A stretch of 64,000 bases of DNA from assembly GCA_963765585.1 (NCBI GenBank), contig CAVXXB010000012.1:186001-250000 (forward strand), read 5' to 3'. Of this stretch, positions 26,241 to 34,651 are shown one piece after another. The translations under genes and the position numbers were made by a program. Each line of letters begins with the position of its first letter. The stretch's first letter is position 1. Source of the stretch: CAVXXB01 sp963765585 (GTDB lineage: Bacteria > Calditrichota > Calditrichia > JAJRVZ01). Under the pieces are notes generated by a model. That model did no database searches. It saw nothing but the letters and a program-made list of their open reading frames with translations, and was not told where the DNA came from.

Positions 26241-27065
26241 ATGATTATTCGTACAATTGCTATCTTCTTTGTTATTACCTGCATAGCTGTCCAAGCCCAA
26301 ACGGTTGATCCACCACCCGATTTCGATCAATTTATCGATAAAGTTCGCGAAACCTTTGAAGTCCCCGGATTATCGGTTGCCATTGTTAAGGATGGTAAGG
26401 TGATTTTGGCCAGTGGATATGGAACCAAAGATATCACAAAAGACGATCCGGTTGATGAAGAGACTCTTTTTGGCATCGCCTCGAACACCAAGGCCTTTAC
26501 TGCAACCGCATTGGGAATTCTTGTCGAAGAGGGAAAACTAAAATGGGACGGCCGGGTGATTGATTATCTGCCCTGGTTTCAGATGTCGGATCCCTATGTG
26601 ACACGAGAGATGACGATTCGTGATCTGCTGGTGCATCGCAGTGGTCTGGGGCTCGGCGCCGGGGATCTTTTGTGGTGGCCGGCATCTACCTATGACCGCA
26701 AGGAAATTGTCAGGCGGTTGCGCTATGTGCCTCTGGCAACCAGTTTTCGTAGTGCCTATGCCTATGATAATGTGCTGTATACTGTAGCCGGCGAGGTTAT
26801 TGAAGCCGTTTCCGGTATGAGCTGGGAAAAATTTATCCAAACACGGATTCTCGAACCAATCGGTATGACAAGCAGTGATGTCAGACATTCTGCCGGAATT
26901 CATGGTGGAAACATTGCCATTCCGCATGCCAAAGTGGAGGGGACGGTTCGTGCCGTTGTACCATTCACCAGTGACAATGTCAATCCGGCCGGCGGCATCC
27001 ATTCCAATGCCCTGGACATGGCCAAGTGGATGATTGTGCAGACTGGATTCCGGGCGCCTGGCTGA
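26241..27065 (+). CDS. Serine beta-lactamase-family hydrolase, N-terminal part (frameshifted)
   Basis: Start at 26241 (MIIRTIAIFFVITCIAVQAQ, signal peptide), chosen over an upstream ATG because GGAG lies 9 bases before it. Residues 20-270 are the catalytic half of a class-C-type beta-lactamase/DD-peptidase fold: the S-x-x-K nucleophile in IASNTKAFTATALG, LLVHRSGLG, and the Y-x-N equivalent in AYAYDNVLY. After WMIVQ one extra base near 27042 shifts the frame into TGFRAPG and a stop. The continuation is at 27034-27804. The substrate could be a D-amino peptide, ester or beta-lactam; the family does not tell. Confidence 0.85.
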   Translation: MIIRTIAIFFVITCIAVQAQTVDPPPDFDQFIDKVRETFEVPGLSVAIVKDGKVILASGYGTKDITKDDPVDEETLFGIASNTKAFTATALGILVEEGKLKWDGRVIDYLPWFQMSDPYVTREMTIRDLLVHRSGLGLGAGDLLWWPASTYDRKEIVRRLRYVPLATSFRSAYAYDNVLYTVAGEVIEAVSGMSWEKFIQTRILEPIGMTSSDVRHSAGIHGGNIAIPHAKVEGTVRAVVPFTSDNVNPAGGIHSNALDMAKWMIVQTGFRAPG

Positions 27066-27804
27066 CGATAAGAAACTGTTTTCTGCAAAAACTACAGCCG
27101 AACTATGGCATCCGGTTACATCAAAACCAATTACCCGATATTCGGAAGAACTGGCACCATTGCAAATGAACTTTTATAGTTATGCTCTGGGATTTAATGT
27201 ACAGGATTATCGCAGTGTCAAACTTGTAACCCATACAGGCGGTCTTCCCGGTTATGTCTCGCGGCTGGCCATGATTCCCGAAATCAAACTGGGTGTGACT
27301 GTGTTGACAAATCAGGAGTCGGGTGCAGCTTTTAACGCAGTGGTATATCATGTGCTGGATCACTATCTGGGTGCCACAGGTTTTGATTGGATAAAGGCCT
27401 ATAAAACATATTATGATAACCGGGCGGCACAGTATCTTATGGTGGAGGAATCTGCGCAACAACTCCGCGTGACTGACACGAAGCCATCCTTAGAAAAAAG
27501 CGCATACGCCGGACTATATCGTGATGTCTGGTATGGTGATATAAAAATAGAATTAAAAAATGATAAACTGGAAATTCAGTTCGTTCATACACCGGATCTG
27601 CATGGGGAACTGATACACTGGCAACATGATACGTTTCTGGCCAAATGGTATGACCGTAGCTTGCGCGGCGATGCGTTTATTACATTCAGCCTGGACCCGG
27701 ACGGCAAGATAGAACAGGCTAAAATGAAACCATTTTCTCCGGCGGTGGATTTTAGTTTTGATTATCAGGACCTGCGGCTTATGCCGGTTGATGAGGAAGA
27801 GTAA
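27034..27804 (+). CDS. Serine hydrolase, C-terminal part with DUF3471-like domain (frameshifted)
   Basis: Real coding begins at LDSGRLADDKKLFS (about 27043), continuing directly from the previous frame. It contributes the third active-site element as HTGGLPGY (equivalent of KTG) and the stretch LGVTVLTNQESGA. After about residue 130 a small beta-rich domain follows (YAGLYRDVWYGDIKIELKND; LIHWQHDTFLAKWYD; FITFSLDPDGKIEQAKMKPF), matching the DUF3471-type C-terminal lipocalin-like domain of this family. The apparent Met start is not the real start; one gene of about 520 residues is interrupted by one base. Confidence 0.85.
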   Translation: MCRLDSGRLADDKKLFSAKTTAELWHPVTSKPITRYSEELAPLQMNFYSYALGFNVQDYRSVKLVTHTGGLPGYVSRLAMIPEIKLGVTVLTNQESGAAFNAVVYHVLDHYLGATGFDWIKAYKTYYDNRAAQYLMVEESAQQLRVTDTKPSLEKSAYAGLYRDVWYGDIKIELKNDKLEIQFVHTPDLHGELIHWQHDTFLAKWYDRSLRGDAFITFSLDPDGKIEQAKMKPFSPAVDFSFDYQDLRLMPVDEEE

Positions 27805-28215
27805 AGTCCCTAAGCGCCTGAGTCCCTAAGTCCCTTCCCCTGTGGGCATAGAGATAAATCCCATTAATAAAGGTTGCAGAGCCGACTTCTGGCAGAGGAG
27901 TAGGGGAGTGTGAAAGTGACAAAGTTTTATGAGGTAATTAATGTCCAATGTCCAGGCAAAAATGACAAATCAAGTCCCAAGTCCCAATATCAAAATACAT
28001 ACCTATAATCTTGGGCATTTGACATTCTTTTGGCATTTGGATTTGGACATTTTACATTTTTGTTCTTGACAAGAGCTAAAAAAACAAAAAATTCTTTGTC
28101 TCTTTGTCTCTTTGTCTCTTTGTCTCTTTGTCTCTTTGTCCACTTTTCCATTTATCCACTTTACGTACCCCTCAATACCATCACGAGATAAACTCAGGGA
28201 CTAAGGGACTGAGGT
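27805..28215. repeat. Compound nested inverted repeat with a TCTTTGTC tandem array
   Basis: The region is built of nested facing arms. AGTCCCTAAG words at 27806-27832 face GGGACTAAGGGACTGAGG near 28196-28213. AATGTCCAATGTCC words near 27940-27960 face GGATTTGGACATTTTACATT near 28038-28058. Near the centre TCTTTGTC repeats six times without interruption (28092-28140). It fills most of the 605-base gap before the peptidase operon. The remaining 28216-28409 holds only the AAGAGGTGAT ribosome site of the next gene. Confidence 0.6.
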
Positions 28216-28409
28216 TTTCAGGAACTTCAATAATCACTTTGGCCTTTTTCCATTTTATCCTTAAATTACTCCGCTTATAAAAAAAATGAAACATTCCCTG
28301 TAACTTTCATGTATATATTTCATCATAAGTTATATAAATCTTCACGGGAAATGTTTTCCGGTGAAGGACACTCTACTTCGAATAATCCATATTAATAAAG
28401 AGGTGATTT

Positions 28410-29762
28410 ATGAAGCATTTTTTGTCAGTAATGCTTTTATTGCTTTTTGTGGCGCTATTTATTAGCCCCGGGGCAGTGAAGGCTGGGAAGATTCTCCCAA
28501 ATCCGATTTATCAGCATCAGCTGGAAAATGGGTTGAAAGTGGTTACGGTTCCGTTCGAGAGTCCGGGTGTGGCTTCTTTTTACCTGGTGGTTCGTGTCGG
28601 ATCACGTAATGAAGTGGAAAAAGGCGTCACCGGATTTGCCCACTTTTTTGAGCATATGATGTTCAGGGGTACGGATGAATATCCCAAGGAAAAATATACG
28701 GCGATTCTAAAATCAACGGGTGCATCGGCCAACGCCAACACATCCAATGATCGAACTGTATATCATATGACCGGCAATGCTGCCAAACTGGATGTCATGT
28801 TTGAACTGGAAGCCGACCGGTTTATGAACCTGAATTACCCGGTTCCTGATTTTAAGGTTGAGGCCGGTGCGGTGAAGGGTGAGTATACAAAAAATTATGC
28901 CAGCCCCTATCAAAGACTGATGGAAGGTATGCGCGATGTGGCTTTTGATGAGCACACTTACAAACACACCACGATGGGCTTCTTTTCAGATATCGTCGAT
29001 ATGCCAAATCAGTATGATTATTCTCGTGAATTTTTTAATCGATATTATCGTCCCGAATATACTACTATTGTTGTGGTTGGTGATGTAACCAAAGAGAAAG
29101 TGAATGAATTAGCAGAAAAATATTTTGGAAAATGGGAAACGGGCACCTATATATCGAAAGTCTCAACAGAACCAGTACAAAAAGGCACGCGCTATTATCA
29201 TCTGCAAAACGGCTCTATACCCCCATTTATCACTCTGAATTACAAAGGCCCGGCATTTAAAGATGATCAACTGGATATGCCAGCGCTTGATGTGATCTCT
29301 TCGATATTGTTTTCTCAGACATCCGATTTATATAAAAAATTAGTGATCGAAGAACAGAAAGCACGATTTATTGCAGGCGGTGCGTTCGATTCCCGGGATC
29401 CGTACCTGTTTACCATTCAGGCATCGGTGGTTGACAAAAACGATTTACAATATATAAAAGATGAAGTTGCCAAGGCGATTGATAATCTCATATCAAACGG
29501 CGTGGATGAGCAGATTCTGGCTGATACCAAATCACACCTGAAATATAGTTTTGCCATGCAAATTGATAATCCGGATCAGGTCGCCAGCACACTGTGTCAT
29601 TATATTTCTCTTACCGGAGATCCGGAATCAATCAATCGGGTCTATGATATGTATGAAAAGGTGAGTATTGATGATGTAAAAACGATTGCTAAAAAATATT
29701 TTAGCCCGTCATCACTGACCATTGCGACAATTTCTGCCGACACCAAAGGAGGTGTAAAATGA
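28410..29762 (+). CDS. M16 family zinc peptidase, catalytic subunit
   Basis: A 450-residue exported protein. The signal peptide covers residues 1-25 (LLLLFVALFISPGAVKA). The inverted zinc motif HxxEH is at 78-82 (HFFEHMMF), with the distal Glu near 158 (GAVKGEY). The first M16 half is followed by the second, non-catalytic half from about residue 230 (YHLQNGSIPPFITLNYKGP). M16 enzymes of this type digest peptides in the periplasm or at the surface. The next gene overlaps by 4 bases (ATGA) and encodes a partner lacking the zinc motif, a pairing common in bacterial M16B proteases. AGAGGTG precedes the start. Confidence 0.93.
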   Translation: MKHFLSVMLLLLFVALFISPGAVKAGKILPNPIYQHQLENGLKVVTVPFESPGVASFYLVVRVGSRNEVEKGVTGFAHFFEHMMFRGTDEYPKEKYTAILKSTGASANANTSNDRTVYHMTGNAAKLDVMFELEADRFMNLNYPVPDFKVEAGAVKGEYTKNYASPYQRLMEGMRDVAFDEHTYKHTTMGFFSDIVDMPNQYDYSREFFNRYYRPEYTTIVVVGDVTKEKVNELAEKYFGKWETGTYISKVSTEPVQKGTRYYHLQNGSIPPFITLNYKGPAFKDDQLDMPALDVISSILFSQTSDLYKKLVIEEQKARFIAGGAFDSRDPYLFTIQASVVDKNDLQYIKDEVAKAIDNLISNGVDEQILADTKSHLKYSFAMQIDNPDQVASTLCHYISLTGDPESINRVYDMYEKVSIDDVKTIAKKYFSPSSLTIATISADTKGGVK

Positions 29763-31315
29763 AGAAATATCTGATAATTTTATCTGTTATCATTGGATTA
29801 TTTGCCTGTGCAGAAAAAAGTCCGGTGGTGAAAAATACCATAGAACTGCCACTGTCAAACTCAAATAAAATTGTAGTTAAGTTGATGTTTCACAATGGTT
29901 CCATTGCAGATCCGGCCGGTAAGGAAGGTCTGACATATATGACCGCCAATCTGGTTGCCCAGGGTGGTACCCAGGACAGGAGTTATAATGACATTCAGGA
30001 TGCATTATACCCCATGGCGGCAGGCTACTATGCCTCGGTAGACAAGGAAGTAACAATTTTTACCTTTTCTTTCCACCAGGATTTTTCGGAACAATTCTAT
30101 CCGATTTTGCGGGATGTGATTCTTAAACCGGCTTTTGATGAATCTGATTTTAGTCGCTTAAAATTGAATCAGCAAAATTATGTGGATCAGGTAATTCGTG
30201 CTTCGTCTGATGAAGAGTATAGCAAAAAAGCACTTGAAGACTTACTCTTCCGGGGAAGTAATTATCAGCATATGAAACAGGGAAAATCTGAATCGGTGAA
30301 AAATCTGACTATTGAAGATGTAAAAAAACACTATTCTGAATTTTTCACACAAAATAATTTATGGGTTGGCATTGCCGGAAATTATACTAAAGATTTCCTC
30401 GGGCGATTACAATCTGATCTGAGTCAGCTGCCGGCCGTAAATCCCAATGTTCCTGCACCCGGAAAAGCCCGACAACCAAATGGTATCGAAGTAGAAATCA
30501 TTGCAAAAGATAATGCATTTGGTTCTGCAATTTTTACCGGATTTCCGTTAAATCTGACCCGTGGAAGTGATGATTTTGCCGCATTAATGGTCGCCAATTC
30601 CTATCTTGGCGAGCATCGTAAATCTTACTCAAAATTATACCAGGAAATTCGTCAGAAAAGATCCATGAATTATGGCGACTATTCCTACATTGAATGGTAT
30701 GAGAATGGTGGAGGCAATATGCTGCCGGTGCCGGGTGTGCCGAGAACCTCCAATTATTTCTCCATCTGGATCCGGCCTGTGCAGATTGCCAAACAATTAC
30801 AGCAGCAATATGAAGAATTAAAAAATGTAAAAATCGGACATGCACATTTTGCCATGCGTATGGCGATTGCTGAATTGAATAAACTGGTCACGGACGGTCT
30901 GTCAAATGAAGATTTTGAAGCCACACGCGGGTTCTTGCGCAGCTATACAAAACTTTATGTCCAGACACCGGCCAAACAACTGGGATTCTTAATGGATTCT
31001 AAATTTTATGGACGTGAGAACTATATTAAAGAGCTGGATGGTTTGCTGGCTCAAATGACAGTTGAAGATGTTAATAAAGCCATAAAGAAATACTGGCAAA
31101 CGGAAAATATGTTTATTACGATTGTCACAGATAAGTCCGAAGCCGAACCTCTGGCGGAAAGTTTTAAGAAAAATCTGTCATCACCTATGAGTTATTCAAA
31201 TCTGGTGAAATCGGGACTACCGAAGGAAGTTTTGGATAAGGATAAGGCGGTACAGGATCTTAAATTAAACGTATCATCGGTTAAAATAGTCAATTCAGCC
31301 GATACGTTTAAGTAA
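29759..31315 (+). CDS. M16 family peptidase-like lipoprotein, non-catalytic partner
   Basis: A 518-residue protein with a lipoprotein signal (LIILSVIIGLFACAEK; Cys17 lipidated). It has the M16 fold (VKLMFHNGSIADPAGKEGLT, YYASVDKEVTIFTFSFHQDF, FTGFPLNLTRGSDDFAALMV) but HxxEH is replaced by a degenerate segment, LTYMTANLV. The RSMNYGDYSYIE loop fits the substrate-binding subunit. It starts inside the stop of the catalytic subunit gene, with AGGAGG 7 bases upstream, so the two are co-translated and probably form a heterodimer. Confidence 0.92.
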   Translation: MKKYLIILSVIIGLFACAEKSPVVKNTIELPLSNSNKIVVKLMFHNGSIADPAGKEGLTYMTANLVAQGGTQDRSYNDIQDALYPMAAGYYASVDKEVTIFTFSFHQDFSEQFYPILRDVILKPAFDESDFSRLKLNQQNYVDQVIRASSDEEYSKKALEDLLFRGSNYQHMKQGKSESVKNLTIEDVKKHYSEFFTQNNLWVGIAGNYTKDFLGRLQSDLSQLPAVNPNVPAPGKARQPNGIEVEIIAKDNAFGSAIFTGFPLNLTRGSDDFAALMVANSYLGEHRKSYSKLYQEIRQKRSMNYGDYSYIEWYENGGGNMLPVPGVPRTSNYFSIWIRPVQIAKQLQQQYEELKNVKIGHAHFAMRMAIAELNKLVTDGLSNEDFEATRGFLRSYTKLYVQTPAKQLGFLMDSKFYGRENYIKELDGLLAQMTVEDVNKAIKKYWQTENMFITIVTDKSEAEPLAESFKKNLSSPMSYSNLVKSGLPKEVLDKDKAVQDLKLNVSSVKIVNSADTFK

Positions 31316-31326
31316 ATTGTTTTTTT

Positions 31327-31389
31327 ACCACAAAGGCACTAAGATTTTATTTATTTTAAAAATTTTTAGTGACTTGGTGTCTTTGTGGT
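31327..31389. repeat. Inverted repeat ACCACAAAG / CTTTGTGGT after the M16 operon
   Basis: ACCACAAAGGCAC pairs with GTGTCTTTGTGGT with one mismatch; an inner CTAAG/TTAGTG layer continues the stem. It lies 12 bases after the stop and could terminate transcription. It belongs to the same class of word-like inverted repeats as 45278-45406. Confidence 0.6.
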
Positions 31390-31609
31390 ATTTTAGTTTT
31401 CTGCGATACCAGTGTTCTGAATTTACTCGCCCAATTTATACTTCTCCTCCATTTTAATAACTTTAAAATGGGATTCGCGTTGTTTCTTCATTAAAATTGA
31501 CTATCTTCGCGATATTTATTAATTACAAATAAAAGTCATCATCCTTTTAGTCTCCGCTATTTGTAGATATGATTGATTGTTAAAATATTATTCTAAATCT
31601 GTATAAAAT

Positions 31610-32311
31610 ATGCGCAAAATAATTGCAGATATTCGAAATTATTTTTTTAAACGGCCAGAACAGGCCACCCTCATCCGGTTTTCTGATCCTGAAGAAAATG
31701 AAGATTACAGAAAACGTATTTTACAGCGTTTAGGGATTAGTGTGGAAAAATATAGTGTGGTAAATGTTCATAAAATAGGCATAGAGATTCCTGGCCGGTA
31801 TGTATTTGAGGAATTGATGAAATGGGATGATAAATCTGAATACTGGCCCAATGCATTTGCCCAGGTTAAACGTATGTCTGGTCAACTGGATTATATAGAA
31901 ATATATGCTTTTGGTATTGAAAAATTTTTTAAGATAGGTCAGTTCAAAGGATTTGGCGTACCTCCTTTGTTCTTTTTAAAAAAACTGCGATTTAATGAAA
32001 CGCCCCATACTTCTGATGTTGACAATGCCAGATCCTTATTATACACCTGTGAAGGTGGATATCCAATTGGGATTTTTTCACTATATGTCCGATCTTCGAT
32101 TGAAGAGCAAAATGAAAAAGAAAAAACGCAATTATTTTCAATGGTGGCATTTGATTTTTATGGTAAGAAAAAATGGTATTATACCCATTTCATAAACTAT
32201 ATATGGGAAGCAATCCATAACAGGGCAACCGGAAATATCTTGAATAGAATAAAGCAGTCATTTGAATGGAAATTTGAGCAGGTTATCAAAGGTATTGAGG
32301 AGGATGATTGA
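31610..32311 (+). CDS. Uncharacterised 233-residue protein
   Basis: I do not recognise this protein. It has no signal peptide or transmembrane segment and appears cytoplasmic. It is rich in aromatic and charged residues (KYSVVNVHKIGIEIPGRYVF; DYIEIYAFGIEKFFKIGQF; YGKKKWYYTHFINYIWEAIH) and ends acidic (IKGIEEDD). No ribosome site is visible before the ATG, but codon use and length favour a real gene. It converges on the cyclic-nucleotide-binding protein gene with a 33-base gap. Confidence 0.65.
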   Translation: MRKIIADIRNYFFKRPEQATLIRFSDPEENEDYRKRILQRLGISVEKYSVVNVHKIGIEIPGRYVFEELMKWDDKSEYWPNAFAQVKRMSGQLDYIEIYAFGIEKFFKIGQFKGFGVPPLFFLKKLRFNETPHTSDVDNARSLLYTCEGGYPIGIFSLYVRSSIEEQNEKEKTQLFSMVAFDFYGKKKWYYTHFINYIWEAIHNRATGNILNRIKQSFEWKFEQVIKGIEEDD

Positions 32312-32344
32312 GTAATGGCATCATTCCAATGTGCGAAAAATTAG

Positions 32345-32758
32345 CTATTTATCATCCTGTTTCTCCGGCCGGGTTTGCCAGTTCCTCCTGTCGCTTGCAG
32401 TGACACGCGCATAATGTGTATCCAATTCTCTCAATCGTAGAGATAGATTTTGAATTATATTGAATGCCAGAGATGAATCCTCATGGATGCGTCGTAAAAA
32501 ATTCTTTTTATCTATGGTCAATACACGGGTAGTTTTAACAGCGCGAACGGAGGCAGAACGAATGGGTTTTTCAAAAATTGCCATTTCGCCAAAAAAATCA
32601 CCTTCCTTAAGAAAATTGAGATGGATGTCTACATCACCTCGTGTCTGATAAATCTCGACAGTACCGGACTGAATGACGTACATACAATCTCCCTTTTCCC
32701 CTTCTCGAATAATTATGTCTCCCTCTTTATAGTTCTTTCCTAAATCACCGCTGCTCAT
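32345..32758 (-). CDS. Cyclic-nucleotide-binding domain protein
   Basis: About 137 residues, a single cNMP-binding beta-roll: IIREGEKGDCMYVIQSGTVE, then LKEGDFFGEMAIFEKPIRSA, the phosphate-binding cassette (GEMAIFEKPIRSAS, with the Arg that contacts the phosphate in cAMP binders). A short helix follows, with no helix-turn-helix, so it is a sensory adaptor rather than a CRP-type regulator. GGAG lies upstream; a TTG three bases earlier (32761) is an alternative start. It follows the flavin reductase gene by 15 bases on the same strand, which suggests a shared transcript. Confidence 0.85.
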   Translation of the reverse strand: MSSGDLGKNYKEGDIIIREGEKGDCMYVIQSGTVEIYQTRGDVDIHLNFLKEGDFFGEMAIFEKPIRSASVRAVKTTRVLTIDKKNFLRRIHEDSSLAFNIIQNLSLRLRELDTHYARVTASDRRNWQTRPEKQDDK

Positions 32759-32773
32759 CAAGCTGTTCTCCTG

Positions 32774-34156
32774 CTAATTTTTCTGAGATATTGGAATAAG
32801 TGATGATAAAATACCAACAAGATAACGATAAAGGAATACCGGGTGTAATGTAAGAAAAAATATATCACGGTATGTAGCGCTGCCGGTAAACATATCCCAT
32901 AATACTGTACTCATAAATTTACGGTTCGAATTATTTTTCTGCTCTGCTTTAACTGTCTTCAAAATTGCAGAGCGTGCGATACTAATTTTTTGATTTAGTT
33001 TATTTATTTTGAAAACCACTTTACCCAGTCTGTTGTCATAGATTAATTTTTTACAGGCTGGCCAGTAAAATTTGGCGAAATCTTTTTCAGAAACACCCTC
33101 GAATATCGAGGTTGTAGCCGCAATCTTGGCCATTCGGTATGCGGCCCCAATTCCATCTTTATAAAGCCTGGTGATGCCGCAATCACCAACAAATACTAAG
33201 CGATCGGCAAATGGTTTTATCGCTGCGCCCACATTTATTTTTGGATTACAACGGCAGGAAATCATATTTTTATAAATCTTCTCAGGCATGGCCTTTCTTA
33301 CTTCAGGTGTATTCAGAAATTTATCAAGCAGATCACTATCAATATCTTCTCCAAGCATACAAAAGGTAACATATTCACCCTTAGGGATGAATGCCGCAAA
33401 CTCCAATCCGGGTATATCGAGAAGAAATATGTGCATTGAATTTCCCAGCAACCTGGATATTTCATCTTCACCAAGATAAAATTCACGAATAAAGGTTTTT
33501 GTTGTTTTTGGGGCTCTGTATGATGGAAAATAATCAGCAAATTGTTTGAGGGTTCCGCTATTTACACCCACCGCTACAGTCAGCAGATCATAGGCCTGTA
33601 TACTTTTATCCTTACGAACGATGACGGGTTTCCCGTTATCATTATTTATCTTGGTCACTTTCTCACGATATATATGAGTTCCTTTTTCAACGGCCAGAAT
33701 CTGTAGAAAGCCATCAAAGCTGCCCCATTTGGTGTCCTTAATATCCTTTGGGCCACAGCCCCTGTGGACTGCACCAATTCTCTTTTCTTCCAGTGGTGTC
33801 ACAATCTCTACTTTACCCTTGTCAGTATGAAGCGTATATGAATCAATTCCCCGTTGTATGATCTGGGGCGGAAGATTGATACCTTCGGTAGCGAGCATTT
33901 GTACCAGTGTTTCTGAAATAATGCCGCCGCACATATTGCAACCAATCGGACTGGGGCTGAAAAAATCACGTGGCTCATAAATATCTACACAGATCTCTAT
34001 ACCAAGTCTCTGGGCCATATCCAAAACAAAGTAACTAAAAAATGAACCGGCCGGGCCGCCGCCAATCACTCCGATTCTTGAACCGTCTGTGAGTTTAAAA
34101 CTATTTTCAGTATTACTGGTTTTATTTGGGATAGATTTACGATAAGAAGATTTCAT
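32774..34156 (-). CDS. FAD-dependent oxidoreductase, geranylgeranyl-reductase-like, with CNMCGG motif
   Basis: A 460-residue flavoprotein. The N-terminal dinucleotide-binding motif is RIGVIGGGPAGSFFSYFV (about residues 27-44). PIGCNMCGGII near residue 75 carries two Cys that could be redox-active or bind a cluster, and HRGCGPKDIK near residue 130 adds a third. The late FAD motif is LVFVGDCGITRLYKDGIGAA. Family members include geranylgeranyl and other prenyl reductases and uncharacterised soluble oxidoreductases. A C-terminal helix and hydrophobic end (FFLTLHPVFLYRYLVGILSS) may touch the membrane. It is transcribed just upstream of the cyclic-nucleotide-binding protein gene. Confidence 0.85.
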   Translation of the reverse strand: MKSSYRKSIPNKTSNTENSFKLTDGSRIGVIGGGPAGSFFSYFVLDMAQRLGIEICVDIYEPRDFFSPSPIGCNMCGGIISETLVQMLATEGINLPPQIIQRGIDSYTLHTDKGKVEIVTPLEEKRIGAVHRGCGPKDIKDTKWGSFDGFLQILAVEKGTHIYREKVTKINNDNGKPVIVRKDKSIQAYDLLTVAVGVNSGTLKQFADYFPSYRAPKTTKTFIREFYLGEDEISRLLGNSMHIFLLDIPGLEFAAFIPKGEYVTFCMLGEDIDSDLLDKFLNTPEVRKAMPEKIYKNMISCRCNPKINVGAAIKPFADRLVFVGDCGITRLYKDGIGAAYRMAKIAATTSIFEGVSEKDFAKFYWPACKKLIYDNRLGKVVFKINKLNQKISIARSAILKTVKAEQKNNSNRKFMSTVLWDMFTGSATYRDIFFLTLHPVFLYRYLVGILSSLIPISQKN

Positions 34157-34651
34157 CGATATATTACCATATTTATTTCAGCGGTTAGTCCAATAATAAA
34201 CATATCTACATCTACAATGCCGGATATTAAAATACCGATGGTAATCGGAGAAAATTTAAATTTGATAATAAATGAAACTGGTTGGTAGCTTACTTCTCTA
34301 TCTATGTTAAAAAATATTAAAATCTGTGAAAGCGTGTAATCAATATACAAAAAAGGTAGAAAAATTCAAATATCGTTAAGATAATTATAAATAAATTAGA
34401 TATGGTTTAATTTACAACAATCTGAAAAAAATCTCCGGAATCCAGAAAATTCATAATGAGAATAATATTCTCAATCTGCTGAAATAATTTAAATTTAAAT
34501 ACGTTTTACAAAATTGCATATTTGTAAATTATTTATGCATTGCAATATATTTGTCAGTACCTTGTGGCCGAATTTTGCGAAGTAAGTGCATATTTTATGT
34601 TTTATCTGTGATATATAAGTATTAGAAACTCATAAATTATTTGGAGTATAA
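34157..34651. other. AT-rich divergent intergenic region
   Basis: A very AT-rich spacer of 495 bases between divergent genes. A 65-codon minus-strand frame at 34153-34350 overlaps the reductase start but has no ribosome site and an unconvincing Ile/Phe-rich translation. I see no operator. GGAG at 34643-34646 serves the plus-strand gene. Confidence 0.4.

Noticed and set aside
28092..28140. Possible CRISPR-like or microsatellite array
   Set aside because: The units are 8 bases with no spacers, so it is a simple tandem repeat within a compound inverted repeat, not a CRISPR.
34153..34350. 65-codon minus-strand frame overlapping the flavin reductase start
   Set aside because: No ribosome site, Ile/Phe-rich translation typical of AT-rich spacer, no recognisable pattern.
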